Positions 6,817-15,068 of a stretch of 45,452 bases of DNA are shown piece after piece; positions within the stretch are counted from its first letter, which is position 1; each line of letters starts with the position of its first letter. Where the stretch lies: NCBI GenBank assembly GCA_946479855.1, contig CAMLHL010000014.1, positions 1 to 45,452 of the forward strand, read 5' to 3'. This DNA comes from an uncultured Pseudomonadota bacterium. GTDB lineage: Bacteria > Pseudomonadota > Gammaproteobacteria > Burkholderiales > Rhodocyclaceae. Made by a program: the position numbers and the translations under genes. The notes under the pieces were generated by a model. The model was not told the origin of the DNA, searched no databases, and saw only the letters and a program-made list of their open reading frames with translations.

Positions 6817-8280
6817 TCACGGAGTCTTTTGCTTCAACCAGTCACCCAACACTTCCGGCAACTCACTGACCAGCAGCGCATGCCGCCCGGCAATCCAGCC
6901 ATGGACCGGTCCGAGCGGGCGGTCCTTGAGTGCCTCCGCGATCAGCATTTCGGCAGTAACATGGTCATTGATCAGGCCGAGTTCTTCCTGCAGTTGCGCT
7001 AGCGCGGCGAGATAGGGTTTCAGCCGCTTCGGCGCCAGCAAGGGCGCAAAAAACTCCAGCGTATAGCGCAGCTTCTTGAAGGCGATGCGCATCTTATGAC
7101 GCTCAGCCGGCCCAAGCTCGGCATGGCGGGTGGCCAGTTTCCGCGCTTTTTTGGCATGGCTGGCGATCTGCTGGCGAGCGAAGTCGGTCAGCGGCATCGG
7201 CAGGGTATCGCCCAGCGTGTAAATGGCGGCGGTGAATTCGAGCAGCAGGCGGGGGTATTCGCTGACGGCGAGCAGGCCGGTCACCGACTTGCGGGCGCTT
7301 TTGGCTCGGCTTTGGGCGGCCTTGCGCAGGCGCTTGATGTCCTTATGGTTCGGGAAGGCCGTGGCAATCGGCGGCAGGGTTTCTTCCAGGAAGACATCCC
7401 AGTTGCGGGCGTCACCCAGGGCGACGGCCAAGGTTTGCCAGGTCTGGCCGTAGGCGGCGACAAACTGGGGGGGGAGCACAGGGGCGAACAGCTTGATTGC
7501 TGAGCGCAGGCGGCGCAGGGCGACGCGGGCCTGGTGAATGAATTCGGCTTCGCCGCCGCTGAGTAGTCCTTTCTCGTTGCGCTGGAAGTGTTCAAGACAG
7601 CCCAGTGCGATGCTGCGAAAGGCGTCGACCGGCGTTTGTTGCTCGCTGATCGGTAGCGGCCGGGCGCGGAACGGGCGGAGCGGCGTATCAAGGAAGAGGT
7701 TATAGCCGCGCTCGGCCTTGCTGGCGATGGCCGGATGGAGTTCGATATCCTCCTGCAGCCGGCGGGTCAGGCCGAAGATATCATCGACCTTGCCGGACAG
7801 CAGTTCGAGTTCTATTTCACAGATCGGTGTCCGGCGGCCGCGGCTTTCGATATGGCCGCGATCGACAGCGAGTTCGATCTGCGAGCTGCCGAACGGCACA
7901 TGCCAGATCTGGCGATGGAAGTCAGTGGTAAAAATGGCTTCGAAGCGGTCGCGCCGCTGTTCGAGAAATTCCCGGAAATCGCTGGCATCGACATGGCTGA
8001 AATCGAAGGTGCCCGGTGTGGCAGGGGTTTCCCATTCGCTGCGCATGGCCAGCCCGCCGCTCGCCGGTTCGGCCGACTTGACCGTGCATAGCCACTGCCA
8101 GTCTTTCTTGCGGAAGCGTACGGCGACGCGGCGGGTGTGCAGTTCGAGGGTCGGGGTGTCGAAATAGGTATTCAGCAGGTGCTGCCGTTGCGAGGGGATA
8201 CCTTCGAGCAGGGGGTGGCCGCCCAGTTGCCGGGCGGCTTTCGGGCTGAGTTGGAGCTTGAGTTCGATTTCGGTGGCCAT
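6817..8280 (-). CDS. CYTH-CHAD domain inorganic triphosphatase (YgiF-like)
   Basis: This is a 487-residue cytosolic protein. Residues 1 to about 200 form a CYTH domain that starts with the catalytic ExExK motif (E4, E6, K8 in MATEIELKLQL) and includes VRFRKKDWQW and ICEIELELLSG. Residues about 215-487 form a CHAD domain with the expected conserved histidines and basic helices (FIHQARVALRRLRSAIKLF, RHKMRIAFKKLRYTLEFF). This layout matches E. coli YgiF, a tripolyphosphatase, and CHAD domains bind polyphosphate. I chose the ATG at 8280, where the CYTH domain begins, with AGGAA upstream. It starts only 4 bases after the LapD-like gene ends, so it is the last gene of the lapG-lapD unit, an unexpected partner for an adhesion switch. 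Confidence 0.93.
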   Translation of the reverse strand: MATEIELKLQLSPKAARQLGGHPLLEGIPSQRQHLLNTYFDTPTLELHTRRVAVRFRKKDWQWLCTVKSAEPASGGLAMRSEWETPATPGTFDFSHVDASDFREFLEQRRDRFEAIFTTDFHRQIWHVPFGSSQIELAVDRGHIESRGRRTPICEIELELLSGKVDDIFGLTRRLQEDIELHPAIASKAERGYNLFLDTPLRPFRARPLPISEQQTPVDAFRSIALGCLEHFQRNEKGLLSGGEAEFIHQARVALRRLRSAIKLFAPVLPPQFVAAYGQTWQTLAVALGDARNWDVFLEETLPPIATAFPNHKDIKRLRKAAQSRAKSARKSVTGLLAVSEYPRLLLEFTAAIYTLGDTLPMPLTDFARQQIASHAKKARKLATRHAELGPAERHKMRIAFKKLRYTLEFFAPLLAPKRLKPYLAALAQLQEELGLINDHVTAEMLIAEALKDRPLGPVHGWIAGRHALLVSELPEVLGDWLKQKTP

Positions 8281-8284
8281 GGGA

Positions 8285-10198
8285 TTAGTTCCTGGGGATA
8301 GCGGGGCCGGTCGCGCCGTCGAAGCCGAGATCGGGCAGGATCGCCAGTTCTTCGGCTGTCTGGACGCTTTCGGCAATGACGGTCAGACCGATGTTGTGGG
8401 CAATGCTGCACAGGCCCCTGAGGAAAGCCTGGTTGCCGGGCTGGGTGTCGATTTCGCGGATGAAGCTGCCGTCGACCTTGAGGTAGTTGAGGCCGATGCC
8501 GTGCAGGCGGCCGATTTCACTGAATTGGCGGCCAAAATGCTCGATGCCCAGGCGGCAGCCGAGGGGCCGCAGGGCGTCGCAGAAGGCATGGAATACCTCG
8601 AAGTGCTGAAAGGCGCCGAATTCCGATATCTCCAGCCAGAGCCGATGAGCAAGAGTTTTGTGGCGGACGATCTGGGCATAGAGGCGGGCGCGGAAGTCGG
8701 CGTCGAGAATCGACTCGCCGGACAGGTTGACCGCAACGGCCGGCGCGCCAGCGGCGATCCGTTCGAGGGCCAGGCGGGTGGCGGCCAGATCGAGTTCGGT
8801 GGTCATCGATAGCCGCGAAGCCATGGGCATGAAGCTGCCGGCCGCCAGCCATTCACCGTCCTGGGCGGCTTGCAGACGGAGCGGGCATTCGAGGTGGAGC
8901 AGTTGCCCGGCATTGCCGGCCACCGGGAAATCGATCAGACGCAGGCGCTGGGCCTGGATGGCGCCGTCGAGCAGTATTCTCCAGTCGGCATGCGATCCAG
9001 TCTCGGGGAGGCTTTGGCTTTCGGCGCGGCACCAGGCCAGCCCGCTCTGCTCCTCCGCCGCGGCCAGCGCCGCATCGAGGCGGGAGAGCAGATGGCCGGG
9101 CGACTGCCCGTGCAGATAGGTGCTGCTGGCCAGGTGGCCAAGCCGCTCGCTGTCGATCAGTCCGCTACTGGAAAGGTCATGCAGGGCATGCAGCAGTTTT
9201 TCGGCCTGGGCTGCCGGGTCATGAACGCCCGGCAGGAGCAGCGCGAAATCGGCCCCTTTCAGACGGGCAGCGGTGCTTTCGGGATGGTCTGCCGCCAGTC
9301 CGGCCACGGCCCGGCCGAGCCGGCGCAGGAGTTCATCGGCGCTTGCGCGGCCGGCCCGGTGATTGATGTCGGCCAGGTCGGCCAGACGCAGAACGAGCAG
9401 GCTGCCGGCGGGTGCAGCATCGTCGTCGCTGAGCGCGCTGGCCAGCCGATTCATGAAATAACCCCGATTGGCCAGGCCGGTCAGGCTATCCAGATTCGCG
9501 GCGCGGCGAACCTGCTCAAGGCGTGCCGCCTCTTCGGCAAACATCGTCTGCAGGCGGTCGACCATGGCATTCATCGCGCTGGCCAGACTCTTGATCTCGG
9601 GTATTTCGGGCACGGGGATGCCGACAAAACGGCGTTCGCTGATCGCCTGTGCCTGCCCGACCACGGCATCGAGCGGACGTTTGATACGGCGCAGCAACTG
9701 CATGCCGAGCAGACCCATAAGGCTGCCGCCGAGGGTAAACCAGGCGAGCAGCCTGAGGGCGCCCTGCCACAGCGCCAGGTAGGCGAAATGGCTGTGGCTG
9801 ATCAGTTCGATGGTGCCGAACTGCTTCCAGGCGGCCGAAATCTGGGCGTGCCCGGGCTGCGATTCGATCGGGAAGAGGCTGACGAACCATTCGGGAACGT
9901 TATCGGCAACAGGCGGGCTGACTTTTTCGACGATTATCTTGCCGTTCGGATCGATCAGGCGGACGGCGGCGTACTGGCCGCTGTCGAAGACCGCGGCAAC
10001 CTGCAGTTCGACGGTGACCGGATCCTTGGCCAGTTGCGACATCGACAGCGCTAGCGCTGCAGCATTATCGTTGTTCTTGATGGCCAGTTGCTGTTCCAGG
10101 TATTGCCGGGCCGTCAGCATGCTGGCGACGAAACTGCCGGCAAAGGCGATGACGGTGCTTGCAATCACCGTGAGCCAGATTTGTCGGAAAAGGGACAT
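8285..10198 (-). CDS. lapD: LapD-like inner-membrane c-di-GMP receptor with degenerate GGDEF and EAL domains
   Basis: This is a 637-residue receptor. It has TM1 (about 5-28), a periplasmic LapD/MoxY-type domain, TM2 (about 145-165), HAMP (LLRRIKRPLDAVV onward), and then GGDEF and EAL domains. The GGDEF signature is replaced by KGADF, and EAL by ECP in LHLECPLRL. The catalytic DDFGTG motif reads EHFGRQ. NLSGES, LEISE, LKVDGSF and AESVQT remain. It should therefore bind c-di-GMP rather than make or break it. In the LapD system the c-di-GMP-bound receptor holds the periplasmic protease LapG and keeps the large adhesin on the surface. I chose ATG 10198 (MSLFRQIWL), 10 bases after lapG. No LapA-type adhesin gene is in the window. 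Confidence 0.92.
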   Translation of the reverse strand: MSLFRQIWLTVIASTVIAFAGSFVASMLTARQYLEQQLAIKNNDNAAALALSMSQLAKDPVTVELQVAAVFDSGQYAAVRLIDPNGKIIVEKVSPPVADNVPEWFVSLFPIESQPGHAQISAAWKQFGTIELISHSHFAYLALWQGALRLLAWFTLGGSLMGLLGMQLLRRIKRPLDAVVGQAQAISERRFVGIPVPEIPEIKSLASAMNAMVDRLQTMFAEEAARLEQVRRAANLDSLTGLANRGYFMNRLASALSDDDAAPAGSLLVLRLADLADINHRAGRASADELLRRLGRAVAGLAADHPESTAARLKGADFALLLPGVHDPAAQAEKLLHALHDLSSSGLIDSERLGHLASSTYLHGQSPGHLLSRLDAALAAAEEQSGLAWCRAESQSLPETGSHADWRILLDGAIQAQRLRLIDFPVAGNAGQLLHLECPLRLQAAQDGEWLAAGSFMPMASRLSMTTELDLAATRLALERIAAGAPAVAVNLSGESILDADFRARLYAQIVRHKTLAHRLWLEISEFGAFQHFEVFHAFCDALRPLGCRLGIEHFGRQFSEIGRLHGIGLNYLKVDGSFIREIDTQPGNQAFLRGLCSIAHNIGLTVIAESVQTAEELAILPDLGFDGATGPAIPRN

Positions 10199-10208
10199 GT
10201 CGGTGATC

Positions 10209-10988
10209 TCACTGGAAGCCTTCGGCACGCGCCCGGGTCAGCAAATCCTGCCAGCGGGAAAGCGTATTCCTGCTCGTCTGGTTGCCGGTTCCCTGCCACA
10301 AGCCGGTGCTATTGAAACTGAAAATCGGCGCCAGGTCGCGGCGCCGGGTGGCCGGCAATATCCGGGGATTCAGGTTGTCGAGGACGAGCGGGTCGGCATT
10401 GGGCGTGGCGTAATAGGCCAGCACCATGTGGGCCTGCGGGAAGGTGCCGGCCCGACCGCTCAGGCTCGCCCTGACATAGACCAGGCGCAGCTTGTTGACA
10501 GGAATGCCAAGGTCGAGTAGTGAATAGTACTTGGCGATCGAGAAATCTTCGCAGTCACCCCGTCCCTGGCCGATGATCTCGGTCGGCGTCGCCCAGTAAT
10601 CGCTCCGTCCCCAGATCGACAGGTCGTCGTCAAAGATGATCCGCTGGTTGAAAAAGTCATTGACGTGCCGCAGTCTGTCGCCTTCTGGCCTGTTGCGTTC
10701 TTCGTCGAGCATGCGCTGCCAGTCGAGCAGCAACGGCACGTGGCCGGCCCCGAAACGGCCAGTGAGCAATTGTCGCATGCGTTCGAAATCCCCGCCTTGT
10801 GCCGCCGGCAGTCCGCCCAGGGACAGCACGCCCAAGGTGGCCGCGAGGGTCAGCAAACGCAGCGGGGAAGCTCGGTTACGCAAGGCGGGCGCTATCAGGG
10901 GGCAAACTTGGGATATTACACAACAGCGGCATGATGCTGTGGTTCGAATCGGCTCGAATTGTTGCGGATTGTTCCTCATGGGAATCAA
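10209..10988 (-). CDS. lapG: LapG-like periplasmic transglutaminase-type cysteine protease
   Basis: This is a protein of up to 259 residues of the bacterial transglutaminase-like cysteine proteinase family (DUF920/LapG). The catalytic triad is visible: Cys146 in RGDCEDFSIAKYY, His187 in QAHMVLAYY and Asp204 in VLDNLNPRI, numbered from the ATG at 10988. A hydrophobic signal sequence (LRLLTLAATLGVLSLGG) follows an unusually long N-terminus of about 40 residues. The true start may be further downstream (ATG 10979, or a GTG or TTG nearer the signal), since no clear ribosome binding site precedes 10988. LapG cleaves the N-terminal retention module of LapA-type adhesins when c-di-GMP is low. It lies immediately upstream of the lapD-like gene. 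Confidence 0.92.
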   Translation of the reverse strand: MIPMRNNPQQFEPIRTTASCRCCVISQVCPLIAPALRNRASPLRLLTLAATLGVLSLGGLPAAQGGDFERMRQLLTGRFGAGHVPLLLDWQRMLDEERNRPEGDRLRHVNDFFNQRIIFDDDLSIWGRSDYWATPTEIIGQGRGDCEDFSIAKYYSLLDLGIPVNKLRLVYVRASLSGRAGTFPQAHMVLAYYATPNADPLVLDNLNPRILPATRRRDLAPIFSFNSTGLWQGTGNQTSRNTLSRWQDLLTRARAEGFQ

Positions 10989-11118
10989 GAAAATCCTGCC
11001 CTTGCGGCCCTCATCGGCGGGCTGGACATCGCTCCGGTTCTTCGCTGCCTTTATTCGCTGCTACCAGGCAGGGCCGCCGAATGCTCCTGAGGTCGGCAGC
11101 CGGGCGCGGCAAATTCGG

Positions 11119-11826
11119 TCAGCGCGTCGTTTCGACCGCGGCGATGAAAACATAGCCCTGCGAGCGCAATGTCCTGATGTAGCTGCTGCCGTCCACCTGC
11201 TTGCCGAGGATCCGGCGAATCTGGCTGACGTGTACGTCGATGATCCGGTCGTAGGGGAGGTATTCGCGCTTCAGGGCGTGCGATAGCTGTTCGCGGGACA
11301 GCGCTTCGAAGGGATGTTGGAGAAACGAGGCGAGCAGGGCGTAGCCGGAGATGCCGAGCGGGATCGGCGGTTTGCCGGGGCGGCAGAGTTCGCGCGAAGC
11401 GGTGTCCAGCGTCCACTCGCCGAAATGCAGGCGCCGTGTTTCGCTGCGCGCTGGCGCAAGGCGCTGGCTGCTGCGCTGCAACAACCGGCGGGTGCGGGCC
11501 AGCAGTTCGCGCAGGTTGCACGGCTTGGGCAGGAAGTCGTCGGCGCCGGTCTCGATGCCGATGATGCGTTCGGTTTCGCCGGCACGCGTCGAGTGGACAA
11601 GGACCGGAATCTCGGATTGTCGGCGCAACTGGCGAAGCAGTTCCAGGCCGTCGATATCGGGCAGGTCGAGGTCGAGAACGATGATGTCGGGGTTCTGGTC
11701 GAGGCCGGGCCAAAGAGCGGCGCCGTTCTCGGCGTAGATGCATGCGATGTCTGCGGCGGCCAGCGTCGTGGTCAACGCATGGCGGGTTTCCGGATCGTTT
11801 TCCACGATGAGCGCAGTCTGGCGCAT
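11119..11826 (-). CDS. OmpR/PhoB-family response regulator without adjacent kinase
   Basis: This is a 235-residue two-domain regulator. The receiver domain (1 to about 118) has the acidic cluster VENDPE, the phosphoacceptor Asp in IIVLDLDLPDIDG near residue 52, and the conserved lysine in FLPKPCNLREL. The C-terminal winged helix (about 135-230) shows LSREQLSHAL, the recognition helix region RIIDVHVSQIRRIL, and the YIRTLRSQGYVF wing, typical of OmpR/PhoB. No histidine kinase gene is nearby, so it is an orphan here. It lies 130 bases upstream of lapG on the same strand and could share regulation with it. It is divergent from the DUF3124 gene. Confidence 0.92.
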   Translation of the reverse strand: MRQTALIVENDPETRHALTTTLAAADIACIYAENGAALWPGLDQNPDIIVLDLDLPDIDGLELLRQLRRQSEIPVLVHSTRAGETERIIGIETGADDFLPKPCNLRELLARTRRLLQRSSQRLAPARSETRRLHFGEWTLDTASRELCRPGKPPIPLGISGYALLASFLQHPFEALSREQLSHALKREYLPYDRIIDVHVSQIRRILGKQVDGSSYIRTLRSQGYVFIAAVETTR

Positions 11827-12021
11827 GCCTTTTCATTTCGGTAATGCGAGAGGAGATTGATTGTAGTCCAATGGAAAAACCGGGGAATGGATTGCGATTC
11901 GTAAACCTCGCGGCTCGCGGCCCCTTCTGCTGGCCGGTTGGCTTGCCGGGCAAGGCTTGTGGCAGAATCGGGAAAAACGGCGCTCATGCCAAGGGCAAGG
12001 CGCTGCGACAAGGGGGAGTTC

Positions 12022-12519
12022 ATGCGGTATCGGGATTGCTGGCGGGCCATGACCATGGCTCTGGTTTTTGCCGTTTTCGGGGCGTCGACCGTGGCCTTCG
12101 CCCAGGAGGCGCGGCCCCTGGTCCGGGGGCAGACGCTTTACCTGCCGATCTATTCACACATGTTGTACGGTAACCTCGGCAAGAGCGGCAAGGCCTCCTA
12201 CGTGCTGCTCTCGGCCTTGGTCAGCATCCGTAATACCGACGCCAAGCGTCCGCTCCGCGTTCTCTCCGCCAAGTATTTCGACACCCAGGGCAAACTGCTT
12301 GGCGAGCGCGTACCGGTGCCGGTTGTCGTGCCGCCGCTCGGTACGCTCGAACTGTTCGTCGAATTGAATGACGCTTCCGGCGGCTCCGGCGCCAACTTCA
12401 TTATCCAGTGGGCTGCCGAGCAAGCGATCAATCCGCCACTGGTCGAGTCCCTGCATGCGAACATGGATGGCGGCAAGGCGGTCATCTTCATGACGCAGTC
12501 GGTGCCGCTGGCCGAATAG
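12022..12519 (+). CDS. DUF3124-family exported protein
   Basis: This is a 165-residue protein with a cleavable signal peptide ([21 protein letters not shown]). The mature part matches the DUF3124 pattern as I remember it: [43 protein letters not shown] and [13 protein letters not shown]. The function of the family is unknown. The ATG at 12022 has AAGGGGGAG upstream. The gene ends 11 bases before the proposed start of a potassium-channel gene, so the two are probably co-transcribed, and a role near the channel at the outer face of the inner membrane is conceivable. There is no lipobox. Confidence 0.82.
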   Translation: MRYRDCWRAMTMALVFAVFGASTVAFAQEARPLVRGQTLYLPIYSHMLYGNLGKSGKASYVLLSALVSIRNTDAKRPLRVLSAKYFDTQGKLLGERVPVPVVVPPLGTLELFVELNDASGGSGANFIIQWAAEQAINPPLVESLHANMDGGKAVIFMTQSVPLAE

Positions 12520-12530
12520 GCGGGGCCGAC

Positions 12531-13571
12531 TTGTCCGTTATCACACCGTCACAGACCGGCTACATCGTTCGCCTGGTCTATCTTGCCGTGGGCATGCTGT
12601 TTGCCGTGCACCTCTTCGGCACGCTCGGCTACATGGTGCTGACCGAGGGCAAGTATTCGTGGTTCGACTGCTTCTACATGACCTTCATCACCGTCGCCAC
12701 CATCGGCTTCGGCGAAATCATCGACATGTCGAGCAACCAGCCGGCGCGGGTGCTGACCGTGATCATCGGCATCCTCGGCGCCGGCAACCTGTCGCTGCTC
12801 TTTTCGGTGGTGACCGTGGCGCTGCTCGAAACCGACCTCAATGGAACATTGCGGAGAAAACGCATGGAAAAGGCGATCAAGAAACTCAAGGGGCATTACA
12901 TCCTCTGCGGCTTCGGCCGGGTCGGGCGCAACATCGCGCACGAACTGGAGGCGACCAACCGACACTTTGTCGGTGTCGACGAAGAGTTGCACCTCCTCGA
13001 GGAATACAAGGAAAAGAACCCCGGGTTTCTCTACCTGCACGGCGATGCCAGCGACGACGACATGTTGCTCGCGGCCGACCTGGAGGATGCCAAGGGACTG
13101 TTTGCGGTGACCGGCGACGATTCGCGCAACCTGATGATCGTCATTACCGCCAAGCAGTTGAAGCCCGAGCTGCGCGTCGTCGCCCGCTGTACCGAGCAGC
13201 GCAACATCGAGAAAATGCGCAAGGCCGGTGCCGATGCCATCGTCTCGCCGGACTTTACCGGTGGCATGCGCATCGCCTCGGCGATGATCCGGCCGCACGT
13301 GGTTTCCTTTCTCGACGAGATGCTCAAGTCGGAGAAAAACCTGCGCGTCGAGGAGGTGCCGGTCCCGGCCGGCTTCATCCCGAAGCCGCTCGGCACGCTG
13401 AAGCTGCGCAGCGCCAACTACGTGCTGCTCGCCGTCCGCGAGCGCAACGGGGGGTGGCAGTTCAATCCCGACAAGGATTTCCTGCTCAAGCCAGGGTTCA
13501 TGCTGATTGCCATGGCCAGCCCGGTCGGGCGGACGGAAATCGAGACGCTGCTGATCGACATGGCGGCTTGA
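12531..13571 (+). CDS. Two-TM potassium channel with RCK (TrkA-N/TrkA-C) domains
   Basis: This is a 346-residue ion channel of the Ion_trans_2 plus TrkA type. TM1 (about 10-35) is followed by a pore helix and the filter-like sequence TVATIGFGE, then TM2 ([23 protein letters not shown]). The cytosolic RCK domain has a Rossmann motif, [15 protein letters not shown], with [12 protein letters not shown]. The C-terminal TrkA-C region ([18 protein letters not shown] to [10 protein letters not shown]) is complete. The filter reads TIGFGE rather than the canonical TVGYGD, a variant that may alter selectivity. I take TTG 12531 as the start because it lies just before the first membrane helix and after the DUF3124 stop. 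No ATG is available in the right place. Confidence 0.9.
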   Translation: MSVITPSQTGYIVRLVYLAVGMLFAVHLFGTLGYMVLTEGKYSWFDCFYMTFITVATIGFGEIIDMSSNQPARVLTVIIGILGAGNLSLLFSVVTVALLETDLNGTLRRKRMEKAIKKLKGHYILCGFGRVGRNIAHELEATNRHFVGVDEELHLLEEYKEKNPGFLYLHGDASDDDMLLAADLEDAKGLFAVTGDDSRNLMIVITAKQLKPELRVVARCTEQRNIEKMRKAGADAIVSPDFTGGMRIASAMIRPHVVSFLDEMLKSEKNLRVEEVPVPAGFIPKPLGTLKLRSANYVLLAVRERNGGWQFNPDKDFLLKPGFMLIAMASPVGRTEIETLLIDMAA

Positions 13572-13715
13572 GGGTCAGGCCGTGCCGATTTTTCGGCCTG
13601 CGGGGGTGGGGGAGGGAATGAGGCGAAAGATGATCGTGATGGCCGGCAGTTTCCGGCGCCCCCAGCATGGATTGCCGTTCCCGCCGCGGCGCTTCAAACA
13701 ACGAACCGAGACAAT

Positions 13716-14993
13716 ATGAAAGTACTCACCCGGGAACAGATGCGTCGGCGCTGGATCGCGCTCGGCATCGTCGCGCTGGCCTATATCCTTTCCTTCTTCC
13801 AGCGTTTCGCGCCGGCCGGCATCGCGCCCGATCTGGCGGCGGCCTTTGAAACCTCGGCGGCCTCGCTCGGCGTGCTGGCGGCCACCTATTTCTACGTTTA
13901 CACCCTGATGCAGGTGCCGACCGGCATCCTTGCCGACACCCTCGGGCCCCGCCGTATCCTCGCCCTGGGCGGCCTGGTCGGCGGTGTCGGCAGCTTCCTC
14001 TTCGGCCTGGCGCCGACGCTCGACCTGGCGCTGCTCGGGCGGACGCTGATCGGACTGGGGGTGTCGGTGACCTTCATCGCCATGCTCAAGCTGGTCGCCG
14101 TCTGGTTCGAGGAGAGCCGCTTCGCCACCATCGTCGGCATCTGCATGCTGATCGGCAATCTCGGCTCGGTGCTGGCCGGGGCGCCGCTCTCGGCGCTGGC
14201 GCAGGCCGCCGGCTGGCGGGGCGTATTCATTGGCGTTGGTGTCGCCTCGCTGCTGCTCGGCACGCTGTGCTGGCTGCTCGTACGCGATGCTCCGGAGGGC
14301 GGCGGAACCGGGCATAAGGCGCATTTCGACCGCACCGTCGTGCTCTCCAGCCTGCTCTCGGTGCTCAGGAACCGGGCGACCTGGCCGGCCGTTCTGGTCA
14401 ACACCGGTATGTCCGGGGCCTTCTTTACCTTCGCCGGGTTATGGGCAACGCCTTACCTGATGCAGGTGCACGGCATGCCGCGTCCGGTGGCGACCAGCCA
14501 CCTGTCGCTGTGGTTCGGCGGCTTCGCGCTCGGCTGCCTGTTCATCGGCAGTCTTTCCGACCGTCTCGGCCGGCGCAAGCCGGTGCTGATCGCCGCTTCG
14601 CACCTCTATGGCGCGCTCTGGCTGGTCTGGTTGTCCTGTCTGACGATGCCGCTCGCCGTCTCGTATGCGCTGTTCACCCTGATGGGGCTGGCCACCGCCG
14701 GATTCAGCCTGACCTGGGCCTGTTCCAAGGAGGTCAATCCGCCGCTGCTGTCGGGCATGTCGACCAGCGTCGCCAACATGGGCGGCTTCCTGGCCGGCGC
14801 CCTGTTGCAGCCGTTGGTCGGCTGGGTCATGGATCTCGGCTGGCAAGGCGAAATGGTCAGCGGGGCGCGGGTCTACGACGCCGCGACCTGGCGCTACGGC
14901 GTTCTGGTGGTCACCGTCTGCGCCGTGCTCGGCGCGGCCTCGTCCTGGTGGATCAAGGAGACCCGCTGCCGCAACATCTGGTCGGCCGGCTAA
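13716..14993 (+). CDS. MFS transporter, substrate unknown
   Basis: This is a 425-residue major facilitator with about 12 membrane helices in two halves. The loop 2-3 signature GILADTLGPRRILALGG is in the first half and its repeat GSLSDRLGRRKPVLI is in the second. The central loop around RDAPEGGGTGHK divides the halves. The ribosome binding site before ATG 13716 is weak (GAGACA). No neighbouring enzyme suggests a substrate. The 144-base gap before it holds an inverted repeat, CAGGCCG (13576-13582) with CGGCCTG (13594-13600), which may end the channel transcript. Confidence 0.9.
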   Translation: MKVLTREQMRRRWIALGIVALAYILSFFQRFAPAGIAPDLAAAFETSAASLGVLAATYFYVYTLMQVPTGILADTLGPRRILALGGLVGGVGSFLFGLAPTLDLALLGRTLIGLGVSVTFIAMLKLVAVWFEESRFATIVGICMLIGNLGSVLAGAPLSALAQAAGWRGVFIGVGVASLLLGTLCWLLVRDAPEGGGTGHKAHFDRTVVLSSLLSVLRNRATWPAVLVNTGMSGAFFTFAGLWATPYLMQVHGMPRPVATSHLSLWFGGFALGCLFIGSLSDRLGRRKPVLIAASHLYGALWLVWLSCLTMPLAVSYALFTLMGLATAGFSLTWACSKEVNPPLLSGMSTSVANMGGFLAGALLQPLVGWVMDLGWQGEMVSGARVYDAATWRYGVLVVTVCAVLGAASSWWIKETRCRNIWSAG

Positions 14994-15054
14994 CCGTTCG
15001 AAGCCGCCCGGGGATAGGGGGTGGGCGTTAAATGCTTTGTGTTTTTTTCTTAAA

Positions 15055-15068
15055 TTAGCGTATGCTTA
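15055..15068. promoter_or_regulatory. Candidate operator: TTAGC-N4-GCTTA inverted repeat at the adaptor gene start
   Basis: An imperfect palindrome lies in AT-rich DNA exactly where the adaptor gene begins. It overlaps a possible -10 (TATGCT, 15061-15066) that has TTGTGT (15037-15042) 18 bases upstream. A repressor bound here would block both transcription and translation. A related repeat is at 20984-20996. No regulator gene (for example of the ArsR family) is present in the window. Confidence 0.35.
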
